Origin: an uncultured Bacteroidaceae bacterium | GTDB lineage: Bacteria > Bacteroidota > Bacteroidia > Bacteroidales > Bacteroidaceae | Assembly: GCA_905233765.1 (NCBI GenBank) | Contig: CAJOCU010000014.1 | Coordinates: 3,224 to 67,223 of the forward strand | Reading direction: 5' to 3' | DNA: 64,000 nucleotides | Shown: positions 19,719-29,387 of the stretch, piece by piece | How positions within the stretch are numbered: position 1 is the stretch's first letter | Layout: each line of letters starts with the position of its first letter | Made by a program: the position numbers and the translations under genes | The notes under the pieces: generated by a model | What the model was told of the DNA's origin: nothing | The model's input: only the letters and a program-made list of their open reading frames with translations | The model's database searches: none

Positions 19719-20548
19719 TTGCTTAACCTCAGCCCTTCAGGCTCAATGGTGATGAGGTGTTGCTTGTAGAGGTCGCCCACGGCTTTCTTGAACACCTTCT
19801 TGCTGACACCGAAGAGGGTGTGGATTTCCTCGGCAGGGCTCTTGTCGCCAAGAGGCGTGAAGCCACCGTTGTTCTGCAGGTGCTCCAGCAGGGCGTCGCT
19901 GAAGTCATGTACCGCCTTCTGGCCCTTCTTCTGCAGCGAGAGGTCTATCTTGCCATCGGGGCGTACCTGCTTGACGTATGCCTTGAGGCGGTCGCCGCTT
20001 CGTAGTTGGCGGAAGATTTCAGCATCGAAGAGCATACCGCAGAAGCGGTTCTCTACGATGGCTTTGAAGCCGAGGTCCGTCTTCTGCCATATAAGGATAT
20101 CCACCTCGTCGCCGCCATGGTAGGGTGGGAAGTCGGTGCTGAGGTAGCGCTCCACTTTAGCAGAGGCCATGATGCGGTAGGTCTCGGGGTCGATATGCAG
20201 GTGTACGAGATAGCTCTTGCCCTTCTGCATCTTCATCTTCTGCTCGCGGAAGGGCACGAAAAGGTCTTTCATCAGGCCCCAGTCGAGGAAGGCGCCATAG
20301 TTGTTGACCCATGCCACCTGCAGCCAGGCGAAGTCGCCCACCTGTGCCTTGGGCGTCTCGGTGGTGGCGGTGAGACGCTCTTCAGCGTCGAGATAGACAA
20401 ACACATCGATTTCATCGCCCTCTTTAGCCCCTTCGGGCACATAGCGGTTGGGCAGCAGGATATCTTCGGGGCCCCCGCTGAGATAGAGACCGTGGTCGGA
20501 GCGACGCACGATGGTCAGCCTATTATAACGTCCAAGTTCTAATTTCAT
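19712..20548 (-). CDS. CvfB-like S1 RNA-binding protein
   Basis: A 278-aa cytoplasmic protein of the CvfB/YitL family: tandem S1-like beta-barrels plus a C-terminal winged-helix-like region (TLFGVSKKVFKKAVGDLYKQ). VGDFAWLQVAWVNNYGAFLDWG and RSGDRLKAYVKQVRPDGKIDLSL mark S1 barrels. CvfB proteins bind RNA and affect virulence regulation in Staphylococcus; the role in Bacteroidetes is unknown. The gene starts 2 nt after lolD and is last of the antiporter-lolD-cvfB operon. Confidence 0.85.
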   Translation of the reverse strand: MKLELGRYNRLTIVRRSDHGLYLSGGPEDILLPNRYVPEGAKEGDEIDVFVYLDAEERLTATTETPKAQVGDFAWLQVAWVNNYGAFLDWGLMKDLFVPFREQKMKMQKGKSYLVHLHIDPETYRIMASAKVERYLSTDFPPYHGGDEVDILIWQKTDLGFKAIVENRFCGMLFDAEIFRQLRSGDRLKAYVKQVRPDGKIDLSLQKKGQKAVHDFSDALLEHLQNNGGFTPLGDKSPAEEIHTLFGVSKKVFKKAVGDLYKQHLITIEPEGLRLSNE

Positions 20549-20550
20549 AT

Positions 20551-21204
20551 TTAATTGTCAATCTGTCCGTCGCGCAGATGGATGGTGCGGTCAGTCGTTT
20601 TTGCTAGTTCCTCGTCGTGGGTGACGATGACGAAGGTTTGTCCCATTTCATCGCGCAGGCGGAAGAAAAGGGCGTGGAGTTCAGCTTTGTTGGCGCTGTC
20701 GAGGCTGCCGCTGGGTTCGTCGGCAAGGACTACGGCCGGCTTGTTCACCAGTGCACGAGCCACAGCCACACGCTGTTTCTCGCCGCCGCTGAGTTCCGCA
20801 GGCTTGTGGTTGGCACGATCGCTGAGACCCATGAACGCCAACAGCTCCTCTGCGCGCTTATGGGCATCGCTCTGACTGCGTCCTGCGATGAGTGCGGGAA
20901 TCATGACATTCTCCAGTGCCGTGAACTCGGGCAGGAGCTGGTGGAACTGGAACACGAAGCCTATGTGCTGGTTGCGGAAACGGGCCAGTGCTTGTGGCTT
21001 GAGGTGCGAGATGTCAGTGCCGTCGATGACGATGCTGCCGCTGTCGGCACGATCCAGCGTGCCCATAATCTGCAGCAGCGTGGTCTTGCCCGCGCCGCTG
21101 GGACCCACGATGCTCACGACTTCACCCTGTGCGATGTCGAGGTCGATGCCTTTAAGCACCTGCAGCGAGCCGAAGCTTTTGGTGATATTCTTTAACTCAA
21201 TCAT
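20551..21204 (-). CDS. lolD: LolD-like ABC transporter ATP-binding protein
   Basis: A 217-aa ATPase of the LolD/MacB/FtsE class. Walker [11 protein letters not shown]-loop [18 protein letters not shown], signature [15 protein letters not shown] and Walker [14 protein letters not shown] are intact. The [16 protein letters not shown] stretch is typical of LolD, the motor that extracts lipoproteins for transfer to the outer membrane. No membrane subunit (LolC/E) is adjacent. It sits 5 nt after the antiporter gene and 2 nt before cvfB. The exact partner is not shown by context. Confidence 0.85.
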   Translation of the reverse strand: MIELKNITKSFGSLQVLKGIDLDIAQGEVVSIVGPSGAGKTTLLQIMGTLDRADSGSIVIDGTDISHLKPQALARFRNQHIGFVFQFHQLLPEFTALENVMIPALIAGRSQSDAHKRAEELLAFMGLSDRANHKPAELSGGEKQRVAVARALVNKPAVVLADEPSGSLDSANKAELHALFFRLRDEMGQTFVIVTHDEELAKTTDRTIHLRDGQIDN

Positions 21205-21209
21205 ATGTC

Positions 21210-23306
21210 TTATTTCCTAATTCTATTCAGCCATTGCTCGAACAGCAACTGCCGCTGTGTGATGCTCTGCCCGTTGGGAGCGAACACCGAAAGCGATTCC
21301 TGTGGGTCGCCATACTGGTCGGGGTAGAGCAGGATGACGTTGGTGTCAGCAAAATGCTGTGCGATAAAGTGAGGGAGTGTGTTCAGGGCTGGTGTGTAGG
21401 AGATGAAGCCAGCGCGCGCAGTGACAATGACCAGCAAGTGATCAGCATTTACTTCTGCGGGCAGACGCATCAGCAGATTGCCGAAGCCCGTCTCTGTTAG
21501 GAACTCCACCTGCACGGAAGGGTGGTGGGTGTTGAGGTATTCCTTGATATAGTAACCCGTATCGCCCATGGTGTGGAAGCGCACAGGCTGACCCGTGAGT
21601 TCTGCGATGCGGCAGATATGCTCGGCCCACTTGTAGAAACCCACTTCGTATTCGGCCATGGGGGGCACGGCCACCACGATGCGGCGGATGGTGCCGGGCG
21701 GCATCTGCAGGCGCACAATGAGTACCTCGCGGTGTGTGGTGCTGAGCACGCTCTGTGCGGTGATGCCCAACTTGCCAGAGGGCTTCCCTTCGTCGTTCTC
21801 GTGCATGCCCAGGATGACTTCGCCAGCATCCACCTCGCGCATTGTGTGCACGATGGCGCTGGCCACGTTGCTGCTGATACGACTCATCACAGATAGCCGG
21901 ACATCCGCTGCCGCTGCGATGGCCTGCGCCTTCTCCAGATTGCTGACACCTTGGGCACGCAGCATATCGTCGTCTTCATCGTCCATCGACACGGCGAGTC
22001 CCATGAGACTGTCCGGGATGAGGGGATTGCGGATGAGGATACTGAGCTGCGTCAGGGCATCCACGGTCTGCGGGTAGGCATAGGCCGTGAGGCACTTGCC
22101 GTGGTAGCTGCCACGGTTGCGATCCATTTCGTTGGACCGTAGCGCCAACTGTCGTGCACCCTTCTCGGTAGCCAGCGAGCTGATGATGCAGGAAAAGAGG
22201 ATCAGTAAGACGGTGGCGTTTAGGATCTCAGGACTCATCAGTTCTACGCCCGGTTGGGTGCCAATCATCACGATGGCGAGAGCGCCGGCAGCATGGGAGT
22301 TGGTGAGGCCGAACATGATGAGGCGATCCACGCGCTGCAAGCCGTTCAGGCGTTCCATGATCACGGCTGCCAGCCACTTGCCCAGTGTGCCCACACCAAT
22401 GAACACGATGCATATCAGGAGGGTGTGGACGTCGCCCGCGAGGATGCTCAGATTAATGAGCATACCCACGCCAATGAGGAACCACGGCACAAACAGCGCA
22501 TTACCCACAAACTCGATGCGGCTCATCAGCGGGCCGCCATGTGGGATGATGCGGTTGAGCACCAAACCTGCCATGAAAGCGCCCAGCAGACCTTCGAGAC
22601 CAACGGATACCGCTAGGAAGGCACTGATAAACACCATTGCCAGCACAAAGATGTACTGCGTCACGGCATCCTCGTTGCGCCGCAAGAACCAACGCCCGAT
22701 CTTCGGGAAGGTGTAGGCCACGGCGATGATATACAGCGCGATGCCCACAGCGAAACGGAGCCAATAGACGGTGTCGCCGCCACCGGTTTTCTTCTGTACC
22801 ACGATGGCCAACGTTAGCAGAGCCGTGAAGGAGGCGATGGCCGTGGCAATGATGGCATAGACCACACTGGGTTGCTTACCCAGGCCATAACGCCCCACGA
22901 TGGGATAGGTGACGAGCGTGTGCGAGGAGAGAATACAACTCACCAGCACAGCCGTCTGCTGGCTCATTCCCAACGCATAGCGTGTGGCCAAGAAACCCAG
23001 CATGAAGGGCACGACGAAGGTCCAGGCACCAAAGGCTGCGCCCTTGCTGCCGTGGCGGCGGAAGCTGCCCATGTCCATCTCCAGGCCGGCCAAGAACATG
23101 ATATAGTAGATGCCCACCTGTCCAAACAACTCTATTGAGGCATCGCGCGCCAACACATTCAATCCATGCTCACCCAGCACCGCACCGGCCACTATCAGGC
23201 CGATGATATGGGGTATGCGCAAGCGCCGCAAGACGATGGGCACCAGCAGAATGACGATGAGCATGACGAGGAATACCCACGTCGGATTGGTAATTAGAGG
23301 CTCCAT
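21210..23306 (-). CDS. CPA2-family cation:proton antiporter (KefB/NapA-like) with C-terminal Usp-like domain
   Basis: A 698-aa inner-membrane antiporter. Residues about 1-390 hold some 12 membrane segments, with [20 protein letters not shown] near the start and [14 protein letters not shown] in the middle, as in Na+/H+ exchangers. From about 420 to 698 a soluble region resembles universal stress protein-like domains, common on Bacteroidetes CPA2 proteins and presumably regulatory. It is first gene of the operon with lolD and cvfB. Its ATG lies only 7 nt past a TACCTTTG box, so the transcript may be leaderless. Transported ion (Na+ or K+) not decidable. Confidence 0.88.
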   Translation of the reverse strand: MEPLITNPTWVFLVMLIVILLVPIVLRRLRIPHIIGLIVAGAVLGEHGLNVLARDASIELFGQVGIYYIMFLAGLEMDMGSFRRHGSKGAAFGAWTFVVPFMLGFLATRYALGMSQQTAVLVSCILSSHTLVTYPIVGRYGLGKQPSVVYAIIATAIASFTALLTLAIVVQKKTGGGDTVYWLRFAVGIALYIIAVAYTFPKIGRWFLRRNEDAVTQYIFVLAMVFISAFLAVSVGLEGLLGAFMAGLVLNRIIPHGGPLMSRIEFVGNALFVPWFLIGVGMLINLSILAGDVHTLLICIVFIGVGTLGKWLAAVIMERLNGLQRVDRLIMFGLTNSHAAGALAIVMIGTQPGVELMSPEILNATVLLILFSCIISSLATEKGARQLALRSNEMDRNRGSYHGKCLTAYAYPQTVDALTQLSILIRNPLIPDSLMGLAVSMDDEDDDMLRAQGVSNLEKAQAIAAAADVRLSVMSRISSNVASAIVHTMREVDAGEVILGMHENDEGKPSGKLGITAQSVLSTTHREVLIVRLQMPPGTIRRIVVAVPPMAEYEVGFYKWAEHICRIAELTGQPVRFHTMGDTGYYIKEYLNTHHPSVQVEFLTETGFGNLLMRLPAEVNADHLLVIVTARAGFISYTPALNTLPHFIAQHFADTNVILLYPDQYGDPQESLSVFAPNGQSITQRQLLFEQWLNRIRK

Positions 23307-23313
23307 TGCGGGG

Positions 23314-23321
23314 CAAAGGTA
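23314..23321 (-). promoter_or_regulatory. Antiporter operon promoter -7 box, nearly leaderless
   Basis: TACCTTTG on the minus strand ends 7 nt before the ATG at 23306. It is divergent to the asd promoter 76 nt away. Confidence 0.6.
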
Positions 23322-23396
23322 CGGAAAAGTTTAAAGTTTAGGGCTCAAAGTTGATAGTTTTTGTGTTCAGAGAGGGTGATTTTGCAAAAAAAGACG

Positions 23397-23404
23397 TACC
23401 TTTG
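23397..23404 (+). promoter_or_regulatory. asd promoter -7 box
   Basis: TACCTTTG 35 nt before the asd ATG. TTTGC repeats lie just upstream, but no -33 element at ideal spacing. Confidence 0.6.
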
Positions 23405-23439
23405 CGCCCGATTAAGCGGTAAACGTTAAACGAAAAACA

Positions 23440-24450
23440 ATGAAAGTAGCTATTGTAGGCGCCAGTGGTGCCGTAGGTCAGGAATTCCTTCGTGTGCTCG
23501 ACGAGCGCAACTTCCCCATTGATGAATTGGTGCTTTTTGGCAGCCAGCGCAGCGCGGGTCGCAAATATACCTTTCGTGGCAAGGAGTATGAGGTGAAGCT
23601 CCTTCAGCACAACGACGACTTTAAGGGCGTGGATATCGCCTTCACCTCCGCAGGCGGCGGCACCTCGAAGGAGTTTGCCGAGACCATCACCAAGCACGGC
23701 GCCGTGATGATTGACAACTCCAGCGCCTTCCGCATGGATGCCGACGTGCCCCTCGTCGTGCCTGAGTGCAACGCTGAGGATGCCTTGAACCGTCCCCGTG
23801 GCATCATCGCCAACCCCAACTGCACGACTATCATGATGGTCGTCTGCCTGCAGCCCCTGGAGAAACTCTCCCACATCAAGCGCATCCACATCGCCAGCTA
23901 CCAGGCTGCCAGCGGTGCCGGCGCTGCCGCCATGGCCGAGCTGGAGCAGCAGTACCGCGCCGTCCTCGACGGCAAGGAACCGCCCGTGGAGAAATTCGCC
24001 TACCAGCTGGCGTACAATGTCATCCCCCAGATCGATGTCTTCACTGACAATGGTTACACGAAGGAGGAGATGAAGATGTTCAATGAGACGCGCAAGATCA
24101 TGCACACCGATGCCGCCTGCTCCGCAATGTGCGTGCGCGTACCTTCTTTAAGAAGCCACTCCGAGGCGGTGTGGATCGAGACCGAGGACCCCATCACCCC
24201 TGAGCAGGCCCGCGAGGCATTTGCCAAGGCTGAGGGCGTGACACTCGTCGATGACCCCGCGAACAAGAAATACCCGATGCCGCTGTTCACGGCAGGTTTG
24301 GACGACGTCTTCGTAGGTCGCATCCGCAAGGATCTGGCCAATCCCAACGGGCTCACGTTCTGGCTCTGTGGTGACCAAATCAAGAAGGGGGCGGCCCTGA
24401 ATGCTGTGCAGATAGCAGAATACCTGATAAAGGTTTGTGATATCAAATAA
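23440..24450 (+). CDS. asd: Aspartate-semialdehyde dehydrogenase
   Basis: Reduces aspartyl phosphate to aspartate semialdehyde with NADPH, the branch to lysine/diaminopimelate, threonine and methionine. It is 336 aa, normal length. The N-terminal Rossmann motif is [18 protein letters not shown]. The catalytic cysteine sits in [11 protein letters not shown], and [13 protein letters not shown] is the substrate loop. The histidine/arginine region is [13 protein letters not shown]. Its stop codon lies inside the arm of a 28-bp terminator palindrome. Confidence 0.97.
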   Translation: MKVAIVGASGAVGQEFLRVLDERNFPIDELVLFGSQRSAGRKYTFRGKEYEVKLLQHNDDFKGVDIAFTSAGGGTSKEFAETITKHGAVMIDNSSAFRMDADVPLVVPECNAEDALNRPRGIIANPNCTTIMMVVCLQPLEKLSHIKRIHIASYQAASGAGAAAMAELEQQYRAVLDGKEPPVEKFAYQLAYNVIPQIDVFTDNGYTKEEMKMFNETRKIMHTDAACSAMCVRVPSLRSHSEAVWIETEDPITPEQAREAFAKAEGVTLVDDPANKKYPMPLFTAGLDDVFVGRIRKDLANPNGLTFWLCGDQIKKGAALNAVQIAEYLIKVCDIK

Positions 24451-24504
24451 ACGACACAGAAAAAGCGCAACTCAGAAGTTGCGCTTTTTCTGTGTCGTTT
24501 ATTT
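24445..24504. terminator. Bidirectional terminator: 28-bp perfect palindrome containing both stop codons
   Basis: The arms 24445-24472 and 24477-24504 are perfect complements around the loop CAGA. They contain the asd stop (24448-24450) and the stop of the convergent phosphatase gene (24499-24501). AAAAAG/CTTTTT tracts in the arms supply U-runs for both strands. Confidence 0.85.
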
Positions 24505-26004
24505 TGTCAGTTCTGTAATCGCTTCGCCCACACAGGCATTCGGCTGCTGGATGTGCAGCAACTGGCAAACGGTGGGGGCGATGTCTGTGATGTGTACCTC
24601 GCGACTGGTGGCACCATGAGGAATATGCCAGCCATAGAATAGAAGAGGAATGTGAGCATCGAAGGGATTCCACTTACCATGGGTCGTTCCTTCTGCGCTC
24701 ATCCATGAAGCGGAGGTATAGGTGTTGGGATCGCAGATGACAAGAATGTCGCCTGAGCGGCGGCTGTGATAACCCATCAGGGCTCGGTCGCGGAGGAGTG
24801 AGGGGAGCGCCTGAGTGGCAACGGTTTCGTAATCAACGACAAAACTTACACCAGGTAGGGTGCGTATATAGTCAATCATAACGGCCTTCACCTGATGGTA
24901 GTCCAGTCCCTGCGAGGCGATGGCTGCGCGATTAAGGAAGAAACGGTAATCGTACTCTTCGGCAATGAGCGACTTGGTTGTATTGAACTTTCCGCTAAGA
25001 TAAGCTTCTATCTGTTTGCGGATCCCTGGGTACTCCCAATCCCCTGCGGGAAGACGGTTTTCCCGGAGGAACTTGCGGTTGTGAATGGCACCATGGTCGG
25101 CGGTCAAGAAAACGAGACAGTTGTCGATGCCAATATATGTGTCAAGGGCATCGAAAAGTCTGCTGAGGTCATTGTCAAGCGAGAGGTAAGCTTCGTCGGT
25201 GTGCTCACCGCGTGTGCCCCACTGATGCCCAATGACATCGGTTTGTGAATAGCTGACACAGAGCATGTCGGTTTCACTGCCTTGTCCCAATTGCTCGTAC
25301 TCCAGTGCTGCAATAGCCATATCTGTGATGATGGTTCCGCACAAAGCTGTCAGCCCAATGTCTTTACCGGCCTTCCGTACTTCCTCGTTCTCGCGGAGCG
25401 TACGGTTGACCTCCTGAACCCAGTCGGGGAGCTCCTCCATATAGTAGGTGCTGCTAATGAAACAGGAGTTGGCGGCATCTAACCAATAAGCCGCATTGGC
25501 CGAATGGCCTGCCGGAAGAATTGCTGCGCGGTCCTTGTAGCTGATGCCGATCACACGGGAACGGAAGTCTGTGTGCATGCGGAGTTGATCACCAATGGTG
25601 GTTGCCAACATGTTGCGCGGCGACATCTTCCCTTTGTTGCTCTTGCTGCCTACGGTGTGTGCGGTAGAATCCTCGCAACAATATGTCTTGCGTCCATCAA
25701 TGAAGAAGTTATTGCCACAAATTCCATGAAAAGCCGGTGATGCACCTGTATAAGCTGAGGCGTGACCAATGGCGGTGACGGTGGGAATATAATTGATGAG
25801 GCAATTATTACAAGAATAGCCGTTATCAATCATTCTACGGAATCCCGTTTCAGAGAAGGCGTTGTAATAGCGGTCCAGGTAGTCCCATCGCATCTGATCA
25901 ACAACAATGCCCACGACCAATTTTGGACGACGACCAAAAGATGTTTGTGCGGAAACAACAATGGCTGCCAGCACGAAGAGGGTAAGAGAAACAAATCTTT
26001 TCAT
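24499..26004 (-). CDS. PafA-like alkaline phosphatase/phosphodiesterase family protein, periplasmic
   Basis: A 501-aa secreted hydrolase of the alkaline phosphatase superfamily (type I phosphodiesterase/nucleotide pyrophosphatase fold), close to PafA-type monoesterases of Bacteroidetes. The ATG at 26004 gives the signal peptide MKRFVSLTLFVLAAIVVSAQ; an upstream in-frame ATG at 26058 would add 18 unlikely residues. VGIVVDQMRWDY supplies a zinc ligand and IPTVTAIGHAS the threonine nucleophile. SQTDVIGHQWG and FLTADHGAIHN carry the remaining metal ligands. It follows the AI-2E transporter by 16 nt. Likely releases phosphate from organic phosphates. Confidence 0.9.
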   Translation of the reverse strand: MKRFVSLTLFVLAAIVVSAQTSFGRRPKLVVGIVVDQMRWDYLDRYYNAFSETGFRRMIDNGYSCNNCLINYIPTVTAIGHASAYTGASPAFHGICGNNFFIDGRKTYCCEDSTAHTVGSKSNKGKMSPRNMLATTIGDQLRMHTDFRSRVIGISYKDRAAILPAGHSANAAYWLDAANSCFISSTYYMEELPDWVQEVNRTLRENEEVRKAGKDIGLTALCGTIITDMAIAALEYEQLGQGSETDMLCVSYSQTDVIGHQWGTRGEHTDEAYLSLDNDLSRLFDALDTYIGIDNCLVFLTADHGAIHNRKFLRENRLPAGDWEYPGIRKQIEAYLSGKFNTTKSLIAEEYDYRFFLNRAAIASQGLDYHQVKAVMIDYIRTLPGVSFVVDYETVATQALPSLLRDRALMGYHSRRSGDILVICDPNTYTSASWMSAEGTTHGKWNPFDAHIPLLFYGWHIPHGATSREVHITDIAPTVCQLLHIQQPNACVGEAITELTK

Positions 26005-26020
26005 ACTACAGGAAGATGGT

Positions 26021-27118
26021 TCAAGTATCAGATTCGACGTTCTTCTCGTCAAGGACAAACCGACGATAATAAGAGATGAGAAGCGTCGTGAGCGGCAGGG
26101 CTATAATCAATCCGATGAAACCTAGAAGAGAGCCCCACACAGAAAGTGACAAAAGGATGACAGCCGGATTTAAGCCCATTGCAGAGCCCATAATCTTGGG
26201 AACGAGGATGGTGTCCTGAATCACTTGCACGACAGCCACCACAAGGAAACCAAGGAAGAAGATCCACCAGAAGCTCTCGCCGGTGTCAGCGGCCTTCAGC
26301 AATGCCAGCAGCGCCATAGGTAAAAAGCCGAGCGTTTGAAGATAAGGCACTAGGTTCAGGAAACCCATGAACATGCCAAGCCCAATGGCCATAGGCATCC
26401 CAACGATAACAAACCCGATGGAGAAGAGAACGCCGACAATGAAGGCCACTGTTCCCTGCCCGCGGAAATAGCTGTTCATGCCACGTGCCACGTCATCTGC
26501 CAGCTGTGTAGCAAAAGGACGACTAGCCTGTGGTACCATTTTCAACCAACCTTCAGAGATAGACTCATAATCCTGCAGGATGAAGAACATGTATAGCAGG
26601 ACAATGAGTGACCCAACGAGTCCCACGGCAAAGTCAACAGTCTGATAGATAAAATTCCACAGTTGGGTAAGTAAGGTCTGGGCACCCTCCAGGAAACTCT
26701 TATTCTGCACAAGATCTAAAAGCTTTCCCTGATACTGAGGAAGATATTGTTCTACGAAGTCTCTGATGTATGGAGCTATCTGGGAACCGTTTAGATAGGT
26801 GTCAGAGAATTCCTTGATGAGGCCGCTTAGTTTGGAAAACTCCTGAATGGTTGGCGGTATGACAAGCATGAAGAAACCTGTCAGTGCGGCCAGCACCAGA
26901 ATCGCCGCGACGATGATGCTTAGGGTGCGGTATCGCAAGCGGCACTTGTATTGCAGGAAACGTACTAGCGGATACATTAGATAAGCCAGCAGCCATGCGA
27001 TGAAGAAGGGTAGAAGTACGTTGCTCAGACGATTGACTAATAAGCCTACGCCCACGATGAGGAGTGCGATGAGAGCGCTGCGTACAAAACTGTCAAATGT
27101 GATGGGTTGCTTGAGCAT
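26021..27118 (-). CDS. AI-2E family transporter (PerM/YdiK-like)
   Basis: An inner-membrane protein of about 365 aa with some eight hydrophobic segments. [21 protein letters not shown] starts the first pair. [22 protein letters not shown] and [19 protein letters not shown] are conserved AI-2E/PF01594 signatures. The start at 27118 (MLKQPITF) is preferred and overlaps tdk by 26 nt; ATGs up to 27160 are possible but encode a non-conserved N-terminus. Most family members are putative exporters or exchangers, not proven autoinducer carriers. Middle gene of tdk-transporter-phosphatase. Confidence 0.85.
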   Translation of the reverse strand: MLKQPITFDSFVRSALIALLIVGVGLLVNRLSNVLLPFFIAWLLAYLMYPLVRFLQYKCRLRYRTLSIIVAAILVLAALTGFFMLVIPPTIQEFSKLSGLIKEFSDTYLNGSQIAPYIRDFVEQYLPQYQGKLLDLVQNKSFLEGAQTLLTQLWNFIYQTVDFAVGLVGSLIVLLYMFFILQDYESISEGWLKMVPQASRPFATQLADDVARGMNSYFRGQGTVAFIVGVLFSIGFVIVGMPMAIGLGMFMGFLNLVPYLQTLGFLPMALLALLKAADTGESFWWIFFLGFLVVAVVQVIQDTILVPKIMGSAMGLNPAVILLSLSVWGSLLGFIGLIIALPLTTLLISYYRRFVLDEKNVESDT

Positions 27119-27677
27119 AACATTCACGGCAAAGGGGTTCATATTCATGTGTTTCGCCAAGCATCACCTGCTTGTCGCCTGCTACGATGCGATGGCTGAC
27201 ATAGGCAAGAGCACCACAGCGTACGCAGATGGCATGTACCTTTGTCACCTCATCGGCGATGGCGCAAAGCTGGGGCATGGGACCAAAGGGTTGTCCCTTG
27301 AAGTCGAGATCGAGACCAGCCACAATGACACGTATTCCGCGACTGGCCAATTCATTGCATACATCCACAATCTGCTCGTCAAAGAATTGTGCCTCATCAA
27401 TCCCCAGCACCTCACAATCTGAGCCCATAAGCAGGATGCTGGCTGCGCTCTCAACAGGAGTGGAAGGTATGGCCTTTCCCTCGTGGCTGACGACATCCTC
27501 TTCGGAATAGCGTACATCGATGGCGGGCTTGAAGATTTCCACCTTTTGCTTTGCAAAGGTGGCACGTTTCATCCGACGGATGAGTTCTTCGGTTTTACCG
27601 GAGAACATGGAGCCACAGATGACTTCCACACGCCCGCGGCGCATCATCTCGCCATTATAGTCTTTCTCATTGGTCAT
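27093..27677 (-). CDS. tdk: Thymidine kinase
   Basis: Phosphorylates thymidine in pyrimidine salvage. It is 194 aa, type II (TK1-like). The P-loop is [15 protein letters not shown], the DEAQFF motif lies in [14 protein letters not shown], and the lasso/zinc cysteines are [13 protein letters not shown] plus CRECYAQ at the C-terminus. First gene of a three-gene minus-strand operon with the promoter at 27706-27736. The AI-2E transporter start overlaps its 3' end. Confidence 0.96.
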   Translation of the reverse strand: MTNEKDYNGEMMRRGRVEVICGSMFSGKTEELIRRMKRATFAKQKVEIFKPAIDVRYSEEDVVSHEGKAIPSTPVESAASILLMGSDCEVLGIDEAQFFDEQIVDVCNELASRGIRVIVAGLDLDFKGQPFGPMPQLCAIADEVTKVHAICVRCGALAYVSHRIVAGDKQVMLGETHEYEPLCRECYAQATHHI

Positions 27678-27705
27678 TTTACAGATATATGACGTATTTG
27701 GGCTT

Positions 27706-27736
27706 CAAAAGTAGTGTTTTCTTCTTGTACGGCCAA
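27706..27736 (-). promoter_or_regulatory. tdk promoter
   Basis: TACTTTTG (27706-27713) with TTG 20 nt upstream (27734-27736) on the minus strand. Confidence 0.7.
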
Positions 27737-27765
27737 GGAAATAAGGCTAAAAACATATAGAAATG

Positions 27766-27803
27766 CAAATAATTCATAATTCGCAATTCATAATTCGCAA
27801 TTA
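27766..27803. repeat. Tandem AATTCATAATTCGC repeat
   Basis: A 14-nt unit occurs twice in perfect tandem, with partial copies on both sides, between the divergent tdk and rsmI promoters. Confidence 0.8.
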
Positions 27804-27808
27804 TTATC

Positions 27809-27816
27809 TACCTTTG
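27809..27816 (+). promoter_or_regulatory. rsmI promoter -7 box, leaderless configuration
   Basis: TACCTTTG ends 4 nt before the GTG start of rsmI, so transcription should begin at or inside the start codon. Confidence 0.6.
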
Positions 27817-27820
27817 CCTC

Positions 27821-28486
27821 GTGTTATATATCGTACCCACCCCCGTAGGCAATATGGAGGACATTACTTTCCGCGCCCTCCGTATTCTCAAGGAAGCCGA
27901 TTTGATACTGGCAGAAGACACACGTACAAGCGGCCTCCTTTTGAAGCATTTTGACATCCACCGTCCCATGCTTTCCTACCACAAGTTCAATGAGCACCAG
28001 GCTGTAGCACGTATTGTGGAGAGGCTGCTGTCCGGGGAGACGATTGCCGTGGTAAGCGATGCCGGCACACCAGGTATCAGCGACCCTGGATTTCTCGTGG
28101 TGCGCGAAGCTGTGCGCGCAGGCGTTGAGGTGAGTTGTCTGCCCGGGGCTACGGCTTTTGTTCCTGCGTTGGTGGCCTCTGGCCTTCCCTGTGATAAGTT
28201 CTGCTTTGAGGGGTTCCTGCCTCAGAAGAAGGGGCGGCAAACACGCCTCGCACAACTGGCTGAGGAAACTCGCACGATGGTATTCTATGAGTCTCCACAT
28301 CGTGTGGTTAAGGCTTTGCAACAATTCATTGAAGTCTTTGGTGAAGAACGCCCCGTGTCCGTTTGCCGCGAAATATCGAAGCTGCATGAAGAGGTCGTGC
28401 GCGGTACGCTTTCCGAGGCCTTGGCACATTTCAATGAGCATGAACCACGTGGTGAGTTCGTAATCATCGTAGGTGGCAAACCGTAA
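27821..28486 (+). CDS. rsmI: 16S rRNA (cytidine1402-2'-O)-methyltransferase
   Basis: Methylates the ribose of C1402 in the 16S decoding centre using SAM. It is 221 aa, tetrapyrrole-methylase fold. LYIVPTPVGNMEDITFRAL at the N-terminus, LAEDTRTSGLLLKHF, VVSDAGTPGISDPGF and VSCLPGATAFVPALVASGL are all family signatures. The start codon is GTG at 27821, because the conserved LYIVPTP follows immediately. There is no room for a Shine-Dalgarno site if transcription starts after the box at 27809. Confidence 0.95.
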   Translation: MLYIVPTPVGNMEDITFRALRILKEADLILAEDTRTSGLLLKHFDIHRPMLSYHKFNEHQAVARIVERLLSGETIAVVSDAGTPGISDPGFLVVREAVRAGVEVSCLPGATAFVPALVASGLPCDKFCFEGFLPQKKGRQTRLAQLAEETRTMVFYESPHRVVKALQQFIEVFGEERPVSVCREISKLHEEVVRGTLSEALAHFNEHEPRGEFVIIVGGKP

Positions 28487-28535
28487 GTCTTATATATCCA
28501 AATACAATAGTAATCCCAATTTAAATTTCACGAAT

Positions 28536-29387
28536 ATGAAAAAATTATTTGTTTTCCCCCTTTGCCTGTTGGCATTTGTGGCTTGTAATGATGCGAAGAA
28601 AGCAGAAGAGCGTGCACAGCAACAGCGTGACTCCCTAATGCAAGTGATAGATGAAAAAGATATGGAACTCAATGAAATCATGGGCTCCATCAATGAAGTT
28701 CAAGATGGCTTCCGTCTCATCAACGAAGCGGAAGGACGCATCACTGTGGCCAATGGTAACCCAGAAGCCGCCTCTTCTCGTGAAGTTATCCGTGAGAATT
28801 TACAGTTCATTCAGGAGACCATGAAGCAGAACCGCGACAAGATTTCACAGTTGCGCGAAAAGCTGAGAACCACGACCATTAATGCAGAGAAACTCACCAA
28901 AACCATCGAGAATCTGACCAAGCAGCTCGAGGAGCAGAACCTGCGCGTTCAGGAACTGCAAGCCCAGTTGGCTGAGAAGGACGTTCTGATTGCTGAGCAA
29001 GGCGAGCAAATCAACACCCTCAATGAAAACGTTAGCGACCTGCAAGCAGATAACCAACAAAAGCAGGAAACGATTCAGGCACAGGATAAAGACCTGCACT
29101 CAGCGTGGTTCGTTTTCGGTACGAAGGCAGAATTGAAAGAACAGAAGATTTTACAGAAGGGTGATGTACTGAAGGCGGGTGATTTCAATAAGGACTATTT
29201 CACGAAGATTGATATTCGTATTGACAAGGAAATCAAACTCTACAGCAAGAATGCTGAGATCCTGACGAACCATCCCAGTGGCTCCTATTCGCTTGCCAAG
29301 GATGCGAAGGGGCAGTATGTTCTTAAGATTACGGCTCCTGAGAAGTTCTGGAGCGCCAGCAAGTATCTCGTAATTCAGGTTAAGTGA
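28536..29387 (+). CDS. Coiled-coil lipoprotein of unknown function
   Basis: A 283-aa lipoprotein starting MKKLFVFPLCLLAFVACNDAK, with the lipobox cysteine at about residue 17. Residues about 20-180 form a long, Gln/Glu-rich coiled coil (EERAQQQRDSLMQVIDEKD, REKLRTTTINAEKLTK and similar heptads). A C-terminal globular part of about 90 residues follows (AWFVFGTKAELKEQKIL, IDIRIDKEIKLYS). I recognise no named domain. The start at 28536 is preferred over in-frame GTG at 28473, which lies inside rsmI. Its TGA overlaps the hflX start. Confidence 0.8.
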   Translation: MKKLFVFPLCLLAFVACNDAKKAEERAQQQRDSLMQVIDEKDMELNEIMGSINEVQDGFRLINEAEGRITVANGNPEAASSREVIRENLQFIQETMKQNRDKISQLREKLRTTTINAEKLTKTIENLTKQLEEQNLRVQELQAQLAEKDVLIAEQGEQINTLNENVSDLQADNQQKQETIQAQDKDLHSAWFVFGTKAELKEQKILQKGDVLKAGDFNKDYFTKIDIRIDKEIKLYSKNAEILTNHPSGSYSLAKDAKGQYVLKITAPEKFWSASKYLVIQVK

